From: Unio delphinus
Lineage: Eukaryota; Mollusca; Bivalvia; Unionida; Unionidae
Direction of reading: 5' to 3'
DNA: 64,000 nucleotides
Assembly: GCA_029339505.1 (NCBI GenBank)
Contig: JAQISU010000166.1
Span: 4,223,501-4,287,500, forward strand
Below the pieces are notes generated by a model. That model was not told where the DNA came from. It worked only from the letters and a program-made list of their open reading frames with translations, and did not search any database. This document shows, one piece after another, positions 14,848-21,182 of the stretch. The stretch's first letter is position 1, and the number at the start of each line of letters is the position of its first letter. Made by a program: the position numbers and the translations under genes.

Positions 14848-15792
14848 TTATTTACTTAAATCCGCTACGAATTCCACATACCATGATACCGGAGTTTTAG
14901 CCAAATGTTTATCAGTAGATGTTATCGTGAACTTTTCAGTTGTATCCTTGTCGATGATCGTTGAAATCGCATTGTTGACCCCGGATGAACTCGACGATGA
15001 TATATTAAATTGAGTCGTTGTTACTAGTGTTAATCGATAAATACCCTTAACGGTTGCAGTGATATCTAATTTGTTGTCTGTAGGTATCCACAAAAATGAT
15101 CCGTGTTGGATTGTATATACTACGTTATTGGTTTTCTCATGAGGAATTTTTGTTTTTTCAATGATTGTTATCATCCTCGAAAAATCACCTTTGACGGCTT
15201 CGATGAAAGTTTTCGTCTCATCGATGGATTTTTTAATATCAGGGAGTTTTATTTCAATTTTATCCAACTGGGTTCCAATAAATTTATCAATGATATTTCT
15301 ACGAAAAACTGAAAACTGTTTTCCGTTTTCTTCAATTCTAGATTCAAGTGTTGTTAGTACAAACACAGAATTGTTTAACTCATCGTTGAGAGTTTTTAAT
15401 CGATCTGTAATCGTCGAAACGAGTACACCCGGTTTTAGTTTACCCTGATCGGAAAATAATGCGATAGTATTTTCGATTGCGTTTTGTTGTTTAACCAAAA
15501 TATCATCCAGAGAAATATTACTGGTTTTCAATTTACCCTGATCCGAAAATAACGCGATAGTATTCTCGATTGCGTTTCGTTGTTTAACTAAAATATCATC
15601 CAATGACACATCACTGGATTTCAATTTACCCTGTTTGTCTTGAAATACAACTATTTCATTAGGATCAACATTTGTTAAGTTCAACGTCTCAGCTATTTCA
15701 TCTTTGATTAGTTTTTTTACATCCTTGACAGAATCAGGTGGTGCAGTGTCATCGGGTTTGGGTTTCAAAGATCTCCCCCAAATATCAATCAT
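14848..15792 (-). CDS. Fibre-like protein with internal duplication
   Basis: A 314-residue protein beginning MIDIWGRSLKPKP, a short N-terminal peptide of the sort that anchors a fibre in a capsid. Residues 22-50 are helical. Residues 55-85 and 86-116 are near-identical 31-residue repeats (GKLK..D/N.SLDDILVKQ). Residues 125-215 look like coiled coil, and the last 90 residues are beta-rich with a Ser run (SSSSSSG), as in a small trimeric head. The ATG overlaps the protease stop as ATGA, so translation may be coupled. The fibre role is inferred from architecture and context; no motif proves it. Confidence 0.6.
   Translation of the reverse strand: MIDIWGRSLKPKPDDTAPPDSVKDVKKLIKDEIAETLNLTNVDPNEIVVFQDKQGKLKSSDVSLDDILVKQRNAIENTIALFSDQGKLKTSNISLDDILVKQQNAIENTIALFSDQGKLKPGVLVSTITDRLKTLNDELNNSVFVLTTLESRIEENGKQFSVFRRNIIDKFIGTQLDKIEIKLPDIKKSIDETKTFIEAVKGDFSRMITIIEKTKIPHEKTNNVVYTIQHGSFLWIPTDNKLDITATVKGIYRLTLVTTTQFNISSSSSSGVNNAISTIIDKDTTEKFTITSTDKHLAKTPVSWYVEFVADLSK
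15440..15628. repeat. 93-bp in-frame tandem duplication in the fibre-like gene
   Basis: Two copies of a 93-bp unit, seen in DNA as recurring TTACCCTGATC and AAAATATCATCCA segments, encode the two 31-residue repeats. Reading frame is kept. Confidence 0.85.
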
Positions 15793-16199
15793 GTTATTGT
15801 AAAACTCTTTCTCTCTCTAAAATCGTTTCGATTTCCAGCGATTACTAGTGTATTCATTAACGACAACATGTGGTGGTTTTCCGCTTCGCTGCCACATATT
15901 GGTGGGTCATTCATTTGTTGTGTTGGTAGCGTAGAATACCAAGTCTTCATTGGAAGGGTTTTTATATACCGCATAAACTCTTTTGGTGGGGCTAATCCAT
16001 ATGAATCGAAATAAACAATCCCACGTGGATCAATAGCGTATGCAACCCAGTGAGTTCCAGGTCCGGTGCTGTTATCTAAATTAATGATTCCGGTTTCAAC
16101 GCTGTTTGGTTGATGTGGTAATTGATCTTTCATAAAGACACCTCTGAAGATTTTAATCGCTAGTTTTTTAGCAGCATCCATTAAATCAAAATTGGACAT
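15789..16199 (-). CDS. PRO: Adenain-like cysteine protease
   Basis: Predicted maturation protease of the C5 (adenovirus endopeptidase) type, which processes virion proteins inside the assembling particle. I choose the ATG at 16199 (MSNFDLMDAA), giving 136 residues. The upstream frame stays open only through GTG codons and 45-bp repeats. Motifs in order: FRGVFMKDQLP (18-28), the catalytic His in GTHWVAY (H50), the acidic residue in YFDSYG (D65), Gln94/95 near the oxyanion position, and the nucleophile in PPICG (C102). After the Cys, the usual CL.FL-type helix is not obvious, though the ORF remains open to a normal length. It overlaps the fibre gene start by four bases. Catalytic assignments are by motif, not experiment. 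Confidence 0.85.
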   Translation of the reverse strand: MSNFDLMDAAKKLAIKIFRGVFMKDQLPHQPNSVETGIINLDNSTGPGTHWVAYAIDPRGIVYFDSYGLAPPKEFMRYIKTLPMKTWYSTLPTQQMNDPPICGSEAENHHMLSLMNTLVIAGNRNDFRERKSFTIT

Positions 16200-16230
16200 G
16201 GGAATCTTCGATTCCTCAATTAATAAATCG

Positions 16231-16344
16231 TTCCTGGTAGTCTTAGACCCTTTCCGCTGTACCACGAATACGGGGTTCCTGGTAGTCTTAGACCCTTTCC
16301 GCTGTACCACGAATACGGGGTTCCTGGTAGTCTTAGACCCTTTC
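16231..16344. repeat. 45-bp tandem repeat, 2.5 copies, in the protease 5' spacer
   Basis: Copies at 16231-16275 and 16276-16320 are identical, with a partial copy at 16321-16344. The partial copy overlaps the last codons and stop of the membrane-active protein gene, so the unit arose by duplicating that gene end into the spacer before the protease. Confidence 0.95.
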
Positions 16345-16728
16345 CCTTTTTTTATATCCTTTCCCAGTTGCTTTCTTTAGTGCCATTCCTGCTGCAGTAC
16401 CAACGGCTCCTAACGCTGCCGCTTTAGCCACCGCTGGGGCTGCTGCTGCAATCAATGCTGGAATCGCAGCTAACAACGGAAATATACCGCCTGTTTTAAT
16501 CATATTTTTGATAGCAGCTGCAGAGAGAGTAATCTGAACACCTTTTTTGGCTGCAAGTGCATCATTGAAATGTTTTATTTGACGAGTTGTCAGCGATAGT
16601 TTATTTGCACCACCAGTCATTTGGTTGGGTTTCAACGTGATTGTGGTTCCACATTTTTTAGCTGATTCCGATTGCAATTTTTTTAATTGACCGGGAGTTA
16701 ACGCAACACTAATAACACTATATGACAT
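16333..16728 (-). CDS. Ala-rich membrane-active virion protein
   Basis: A 131-residue protein with two internal repeats of the type LTPGQLKKL / LTTRQIKHF, each followed by a TLKP.Q or TLSAAAI stretch. Then comes a hydrophobic, Ala-rich segment (residues 81-118, PLLAAIPALIAAAAPAV) and a basic C terminus (KGYKKRER). This layout recurs in animal Maverick and adintovirus genomes, where it is regarded as a candidate membrane-lytic minor virion protein analogous to adenovirus pVI; that role is not proven. MTGG-A (37-41) fits the adenain consensus (M/I/L)XGG-X. It is followed by the protease and preceded, 48 bp upstream, by the capsid gene. Confidence 0.65.
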   Translation of the reverse strand: MSYSVISVALTPGQLKKLQSESAKKCGTTITLKPNQMTGGANKLSLTTRQIKHFNDALAAKKGVQITLSAAAIKNMIKTGGIFPLLAAIPALIAAAAPAVAKAAALGAVGTAAGMALKKATGKGYKKRERV

Positions 16729-16776
16729 TATATATAATTGATTGATTCTAATTCAATGAAAAATCGAGAAAATCAA

Positions 16777-18186
16777 TCAAAGATTTTCTACTGGTGCATC
16801 TACCACTCTCATTCTTCCTCCAACACCTTCAAGTAGCATTGATTTATCACTGAGAATGACAGCAACCGCTCTATAATTAGCAATAGCACCACGAGTCACA
16901 TTAGCTCTAAAGTGTATATCAACAACAGATTGTCTCATCAAATCGAGATGTTCCAGTGAGAAGTAATAGATCGGATACAGATTTTTAAAATCATATTGTG
17001 ATATTTGCAAACCAGTATCCACATTTTGATCGCGTGCCATAAATGACAACAGACGATGATAAACTCGTGCAATATGATTTTCTGTGTAATTCAGTTGTAT
17101 ATCCTCGGATCGTTCCTGCTGGCCGTTTATTCTCAGTGAGACGTCTTTCACACCTAACTGATCAAATATCATATGGCTGGAGAGTTGATTGCCAACTCGT
17201 GTGTTATCCTGTAACGCAATAAATATATGACGTGGCGCAGCAACACCTATTTTTGATGCTAGATTCCAAGTGGATAACCCGTTGATATTTGATTGTTTAA
17301 CATCTGTACTCACGGTTAGCCAACTCAACAACGACTTTCCTCCTTGGTCCATAAATGATAGTAATCGTTCTTCTGCGGTGATTGCTGTAGTCAACACTGG
17401 CATCCACAATGATATTTTTGTTAAATTGACTTTACCGGCATCAGCATTGGGATTTGCAGCATCTGCTGGAATCCTCCAAATTGCGTCGTTATCATCACTA
17501 TTTCGTACAAGCGATACTGTATGCTTCGCTCCATAAATAACTTTTCTGACGTTTCTACAGAATCCAAATATGTGATGCAGTGGAATCGCGCATGAAAATG
17601 ATTTACGCGCTCCTTGCAACATTGAGTTTCGTGTTGCAGCTCCTAGATTGAAATTAACGTCGTTGTTTATAATCATATTCTCGACATCAGCATCACTATT
17701 ATCACGTTTTTTTGGTCGTCTTACAACAAATGGATTTCCTCCAGCGGTATTCTTACCATCTTTTGCAAACATCATAGAGGGTCCTGCTGATCTTGTATAA
17801 TCATCAGAATATCTCGCTAACCCGATTATTGTTGTAGCCATATCAACATCGCGATCTATGGACTCAATTTCTTTTCCATCAATGAGATATCTAGCACTCT
17901 CAAATAACGCCATAATACCATTATTGACAAAACCGACTTGAGTACCATCTGGATACGGTGCTGGTACAGCAGGAGTATCATCAGCTGTTACAAGTTCTCC
18001 TTCTACTTCAATAAACGCTTCACAGGGCAAAAAGTATTTACTGGTATCATGGACTTGAAGTTCAATTCTTGCTCGACTATTTGGGTCTATTGCATGATAG
18101 GCGTAATATTGATAATCGCGTACAGAATCATCCTTGCCAACTGGGGCGTCTATATCAAACGCTAGATCATGTGACTTTTTGAACAT
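16777..18186 (-). CDS. MCP: Major capsid protein (double jelly-roll type)
   Basis: The 469-residue size and sequence pattern fit the Polinton hexon-like major capsid protein, expected to form pseudo-hexameric capsomers. Recognisable stretches are an N-terminal FEVE-like barrel start (FIEVEGELV, 58-66), ALFESARYLIDGKEIES (93-109), the mid-protein IPLHHIFGFCRN and VIYGAKHTVSLVR region, and a second-barrel region with IYYFSLEHLDL and AVAVILSD near the C terminus. It is intact from ATG to stop. It sits centrally in the virion block, 41 bp after the pX-like gene and 48 bp before the membrane-active gene. Near the C terminus LEGV-G (452-456) fits a possible adenain site. Similar proteins are annotated in databases as F54H12.2-like. 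Confidence 0.85.
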   Translation of the reverse strand: MFKKSHDLAFDIDAPVGKDDSVRDYQYYAYHAIDPNSRARIELQVHDTSKYFLPCEAFIEVEGELVTADDTPAVPAPYPDGTQVGFVNNGIMALFESARYLIDGKEIESIDRDVDMATTIIGLARYSDDYTRSAGPSMMFAKDGKNTAGGNPFVVRRPKKRDNSDADVENMIINNDVNFNLGAATRNSMLQGARKSFSCAIPLHHIFGFCRNVRKVIYGAKHTVSLVRNSDDNDAIWRIPADAANPNADAGKVNLTKISLWMPVLTTAITAEERLLSFMDQGGKSLLSWLTVSTDVKQSNINGLSTWNLASKIGVAAPRHIFIALQDNTRVGNQLSSHMIFDQLGVKDVSLRINGQQERSEDIQLNYTENHIARVYHRLLSFMARDQNVDTGLQISQYDFKNLYPIYYFSLEHLDLMRQSVVDIHFRANVTRGAIANYRAVAVILSDKSMLLEGVGGRMRVVDAPVENL

Positions 18187-18227
18187 TTTATTCTATTTAT
18201 CAGAGTCTAAATCGCGATTTTCCATTT

Positions 18228-18659
18228 TCATCGTCGTAGGTTTTTAAAGCCACTTCCTGCTATCATATTTGCAATATTGCTTTGGTCGGGGTTTAAAGCC
18301 ATCGACGCTAATTTTTCATCTACTGCGTTATTTATAATTCTACTAACACTTGCAGGCATTTCCGCTGTAGACGGTAACGGTTTCTTTTTTCGTCTCACTA
18401 ATGATGTTATTTTATTCTTCGCAGTTGAAAACGCTTTTCCAGCAAGATCTCCAACAGCACCAATACCCTTATCACGAATAACTTCAATTGCTTTCATTCC
18501 TAGTTGTTTAGCCAACGGCATCACTTTTGGAGCCATTCTCGCAAATAACCCTAAAATGGTATTGCCTAAACCATCTCCGTAGTATGCTCTATAAACCGGA
18601 AACCGTGAATTAACTACGTAGACGGGGGTTGGTTTATCATGATTGTAGTGTATGATCAT
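18228..18659 (-). CDS. pX-like basic minor virion protein
   Basis: A 143-residue basic protein. Residues 27-75 are rich in Gly and hydrophobic residues (YGDGLGNTILGLFARMAPKV, then GAVGDLAG), a pattern shared with small core or minor proteins of adintoviruses compared to adenovirus pX. A nuclear-localisation-like RRKKKP lies at 89-94. The C terminus contains IAGS-G (133-137), matching the adenain consensus (M/I/L)XGX-G, so cleavage would remove a short basic tail. It has the same 30-bp upstream motif as the next gene (18660-18690). DNA packaging or core binding is inferred, not shown. Confidence 0.6.
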   Translation of the reverse strand: MIIHYNHDKPTPVYVVNSRFPVYRAYYGDGLGNTILGLFARMAPKVMPLAKQLGMKAIEVIRDKGIGAVGDLAGKAFSTAKNKITSLVRRKKKPLPSTAEMPASVSRIINNAVDEKLASMALNPDQSNIANMIAGSGFKNLRR

Positions 18660-18690
18660 TATTTGAAATCAGAAACAATTTTTCAATTGA
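18660..18690 (-). promoter_or_regulatory. Conserved upstream motif, copy 1 (candidate late promoter)
   Basis: The bases directly before the pX-like ATG match those before the 289-residue gene (19570-19599) at 29 of 30 positions. The core, read on minus, is AATTGAAAAATTGTTTCTGA followed by a TAAATAATG-like start context. Nothing else in the genes is conserved at this level, which supports a regulatory role. Confidence 0.6.
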
Positions 18691-18699
18691 CTTTTCAAT

Positions 18700-19569
18700 T
18701 CAGTCACTATGATACCCACTTTCCACTAACTCGCCAATGAAATCTCGATATGTGCTGATATCCATGATACCACCCTGAAATAATCGTCTACAGATATCAG
18801 CTGCTTCATTAATTATTTCCGGTGAGTTATTTCCGGCTCGGAACCCTCCTACAAGAACCTCTAATCGTGATATATCACTGAGAACACTACCAGGACATGA
18901 AACGCTAGCGTTTCCAACTAGACCACTCCCCGAAAATTTCTTCTCATCGTATGGCCGTCTTATTTGGAGTTGAAATTTTCTCTTGAAGTCTCTGTATTCC
19001 TTCATCCTTCTATCTAAACTCCCAGTATTTATTTCATACACTATATCAGCCCATTCATTATGTGACATTCTATAATCCGAATAATTGTCCGTGAAAAACT
19101 TCTCTTGTGAATCATAGCTGTTAGCAGCGAATTCACCTAAATTGTCTAAATCCTCGTTGAGAATTTGTTGTTTAGCGCTCTCGGTAAATATAATTGATTT
19201 AGGTAGTCCACTAACTAGTTCTTCCTGAAATCCTTTAAATTTTCGTTCTGAAGCGGTTGATATATCCTGAGGAAGTGATTGCAAGGATTTTTTTGTTTGT
19301 TTAGTTCTTTTTGCTATTTTTTCTAACACAGGAATAAGACCCTCTTCTTTTCTTTTACCGTCAGGATCATCTCCCAGTATAGCAAGCTCTATCTCCTTCG
19401 TTGCTGTGGTTACTGGTTTAAACAATTCTTCAGATCCCGCAGCAAAATCAGTCTGAAGACTCTGTCGTTGTTGTAGTTTATTCCGTACAGAGTCACGAAT
19501 TGGTACAAATCTCTTAATTGCATCCAGTCGTTCACGAGTCAATCGGGTTGTTAATGCTTCATTGACCAT
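18700..19569 (-). CDS. Conserved late protein with coiled coil and C-terminal module
   Basis: A 289-residue, largely helical protein of unknown function. Residues 1-125 are charged and probably coiled (including KRTKQTKKSLQSLPQDI). The middle has an acidic aromatic stretch (EKFFTDNYSDYRMS). Residues 235-280 form a module (RLEVLVGG, AGNNSPEIINEAADI, then GGIMDISTYRDFI) that I recognise as recurrent in Maverick virion gene clusters. LVGG-F (239-243) could be an adenain site, but it lies inside that module. It is the first gene of the virion block, preceded by a 227-bp spacer with iteron-like repeats and by the shared upstream motif. Confidence 0.6.
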   Translation of the reverse strand: MVNEALTTRLTRERLDAIKRFVPIRDSVRNKLQQRQSLQTDFAAGSEELFKPVTTATKEIELAILGDDPDGKRKEEGLIPVLEKIAKRTKQTKKSLQSLPQDISTASERKFKGFQEELVSGLPKSIIFTESAKQQILNEDLDNLGEFAANSYDSQEKFFTDNYSDYRMSHNEWADIVYEINTGSLDRRMKEYRDFKRKFQLQIRRPYDEKKFSGSGLVGNASVSCPGSVLSDISRLEVLVGGFRAGNNSPEIINEAADICRRLFQGGIMDISTYRDFIGELVESGYHSD

Positions 19570-19599
19570 TATTTAAAATCAGAAACAATTTTTCAATTG
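19570..19599 (-). promoter_or_regulatory. Conserved upstream motif, copy 2 (candidate late promoter)
   Basis: Second copy of the motif at 18660-18690, directly before the ATG at 19569. A further half-copy (AACAATTTTTCAAT) follows at about 19603-19616. Confidence 0.6.
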
Positions 19600-19654
19600 C
19601 AAAACAATTTTTCAATCCCGACCTAACACCATCGATTTTTGACATCCCTTGAGG

Positions 19655-19745
19655 GTCGGCTAAAAAAAATGATTAATGGTCGGGCAATCAAATAATGATA
19701 AATAGTCGGTCAATCAAATAATGATAAATGGTCGGTCAATCAAAA
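19655..19745. repeat. 26-bp iteron-like direct repeats
   Basis: Two full 26-bp units (19679-19704 and 19705-19730) beginning GTCGG(G/T)CAATCAAATAAT, then a partial third unit to 19745. A weaker related piece lies just to the left (GGTCGGCTAAAA). They occupy the largest non-coding gap of the element's left half, so a replication origin or a regulator-binding cluster is plausible. Confidence 0.75.
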
Positions 19746-19796
19746 TTGTTCATTTTCTTGAATTAACGCCCGTAGGTTTCTAACTTTAGAATTAAC

Positions 19797-20141
19797 CTAC
19801 TTTTTCAATTCGTATTCGTACCCCAATTCTTTTCGTATTCGTTCTACGATGGTATACAACGGAGCGAACACCCTTACGTCACTGGAAAATGCGAGAGAGT
19901 CCTTAATAGAATTCTGAATTCTTTTGATGAGCGCATACTTCTTTGGTAGCATATACTTGTTAGTGCTAACTCCGTATTCTATATCCTGAAAATCAGACAT
20001 GATTTGATCAGGATTTAACCCATCTGATAGTTCAATACCCCAACTTTTCAATTTTGAAATCTCGGATATGATGCTATTCATGTTTTCAGAATTCATTATT
20101 CTATAATAATGATATATTTCTAAATGAAAAATATGACGCAT
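19797..20141 (-). CDS. Small unknown protein
   Basis: A 114-codon ORF whose more natural start may be the ATG at 20096 (MNSENMNSII), giving 99 residues. The upstream ATG at 20141 overlaps, as TAATG, the stop that closes the interrupted endonuclease reading frame. The product is helical and charged (SKLKSWGIELSDG, KYALIKRIQNSIKDSL) with no recognisable domain, signal or membrane segment. It lies between the virion block and the endonuclease, on the same strand as both. I do not recognise a family. Confidence 0.45.
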   Translation of the reverse strand: MRHIFHLEIYHYYRIMNSENMNSIISEISKLKSWGIELSDGLNPDQIMSDFQDIEYGVSTNKYMLPKKYALIKRIQNSIKDSLAFSSDVRVFAPLYTIVERIRKELGYEYELKK

Positions 20142-20263
20142 TAGACATAACTAAATTGAATATTTTGTCCCGTCCTTTTTGAAATAGCCGATCGACAAAC
20201 CCCCTCTGCAACGAATCGTACTGAGGCTCTACAAATATTGAAATACTTGCCGGCTTCATATAT
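20141..20263 (-). pseudogene. Out-of-reach NUMOD1-like tail of the HNH endonuclease
   Basis: Beyond the TAA at 20264-20266 the same frame stays open for 40 more codons to 20141. It reads like the helix-turn-helix NUMOD1 module found at the end of HNH homing-type endonucleases (EAGKYFNI, then ISKRTGQN). One stop codon therefore separates it from the HNH part. Confidence 0.55.
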
Positions 20264-20632
20264 TTATTTAAATATTTTTTCTTCGTTAGTTGTTGTATTC
20301 AAAGATTTTACTGGTCTCGCTTTTTTTGAGCAAATGCCATTCTCTCCTCTTTTCAAATTCTCACTTTGTGTGATAGCTTGCAGATTTGATAAAGAATTGT
20401 TCCTTGGATTAGAATCCTTGTGATCGATAACAAAACCATTTTTGATCAATCCATTGAAACATTCAAATACGAAACGATGACTGTAATATTTCTTCTTTCC
20501 AACAGTAAAGAACAAATACCACATACCATTATCCCACCCAACTGGGTTCTTCAGTCTACAGTGTCTTACAACACCATCACTGGATGCTTCATAATTTGTA
20601 CTCACTGGGTGTGGTCTGAATTCCTGGTTCAT
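20264..20632 (-). CDS. HNH endonuclease with NUMOD4-like N terminus
   Basis: A 122-residue ORF. Residues 10-30 fit a NUMOD4 DNA-binding segment (STNYEASSDGVVR). Residues 50-92 carry an HNH nuclease motif: HRFVFECFNG, then VIDHKDSNPRNNSLSNLQ with His71 in the DH pair, Asn79, and SEN at 90-92. Such proteins are homing or free-standing nicking endonucleases common in phages and large DNA viruses and less expected in an animal Polinton. It ends early at an in-frame TAA, after which a NUMOD1-like tail continues. The nuclease core itself is complete. It diverges from the polymerase gene across a 98-bp spacer. Confidence 0.7.
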   Translation of the reverse strand: MNQEFRPHPVSTNYEASSDGVVRHCRLKNPVGWDNGMWYLFFTVGKKKYYSHRFVFECFNGLIKNGFVIDHKDSNPRNNSLSNLQAITQSENLKRGENGICSKKARPVKSLNTTTNEEKIFK

Positions 20633-20730
20633 TAGTATATAATATACTATTTGTCTAATTCATTGACTGATCCATTGCAGTGATTCATTATACATAAACC
20701 TTTCATTTAGACACTTGTTTTTAGTATAGC
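20633..20730. promoter_or_regulatory. Divergent spacer with TATA-like palindrome
   Basis: Between the minus-strand endonuclease ATG (20632) and the plus-strand repeat ORF ATG (20731). It begins with a 17-base palindrome TAGTATATAATATACTA (20633-20649) that can serve as a TATA element in either direction. Inferred bidirectional early promoter. Confidence 0.45.
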
Positions 20731-21105
20731 ATGAGGGAGTTCAAGAGATTGCCTTCGAAAAATGCTGAATTCAATGCTGATAAGGAGTTTAAGAGATTAT
20801 TGAAAATCAATCCTAGATTTAATATCGATAAACCCAACAAACGTCCAATAGACGGAAACATGAAAGAGTTTAAGAGATTATTGAAAATCAATCCTAGATT
20901 TAATCTCGATAAACCCAAAAAACGTCCAAGAGACGGAAACATGAAAGAGTTTAAGAGATTATTAAAAATTAGTCCTAGATTTAATCTCGATAAACCAAAA
21001 AAACATCCAAGAGACGGAAACATGAAAGAGTTTAAGAGATTATTAAAAATTAGTCCTAGATTTAACTCGATAAACCAAAAAAACGTCCAAGAGACGGAAA
21101 CATGA
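20731..21105 (+). CDS. Repeat-coded N-terminal extension of the polymerase (frame-broken)
   Basis: A 124-residue ORF made of 27-residue units (MKEFKRLLKI.PRFNLDKP type, ending RPRDGN). The 81-bp units start at about 20779, 20860, 20941 and 21022; a fifth starts the polymerase ORF at 21102. Unit four is 80 bp, missing one T near 21064, and shifts this ORF to a TGA that overlaps the next ATG as ATGA. Without that loss the frame would run directly into the polymerase, so this was probably its N terminus. The units are strongly basic and could bind DNA. An in-phase A AAA AAC heptamer (21078-21084) would also restore the frame by a -1 shift. Confidence 0.6.
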   Translation: MREFKRLPSKNAEFNADKEFKRLLKINPRFNIDKPNKRPIDGNMKEFKRLLKINPRFNLDKPKKRPRDGNMKEFKRLLKISPRFNLDKPKKHPRDGNMKEFKRLLKISPRFNSINQKNVQETET

Positions 21106-21182
21106 AAGAGTTTAAGAGATTATTAAAAATTAGTCCTAGATTTAATCTCGATAAACCAAAAAAAACGTCCAAGAGAGATTAC
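20779..21182 (+). repeat. 81-bp in-frame tandem repeat, five copies
   Basis: Units start at about 20779, 20860, 20941, 21022 and 21102. Units three to five are nearly identical, units one and two slightly older. Unit four lacks one base and unit five has an eight-A instead of a seven-A run. Confidence 0.93.

Noticed and set aside
15789..16310. Longer 173-residue protease starting at 16310
   Set aside because: That start is GTG and the extra residues come from the 45-bp spacer repeats; the ATG at 16199 fits the family's usual beginning.
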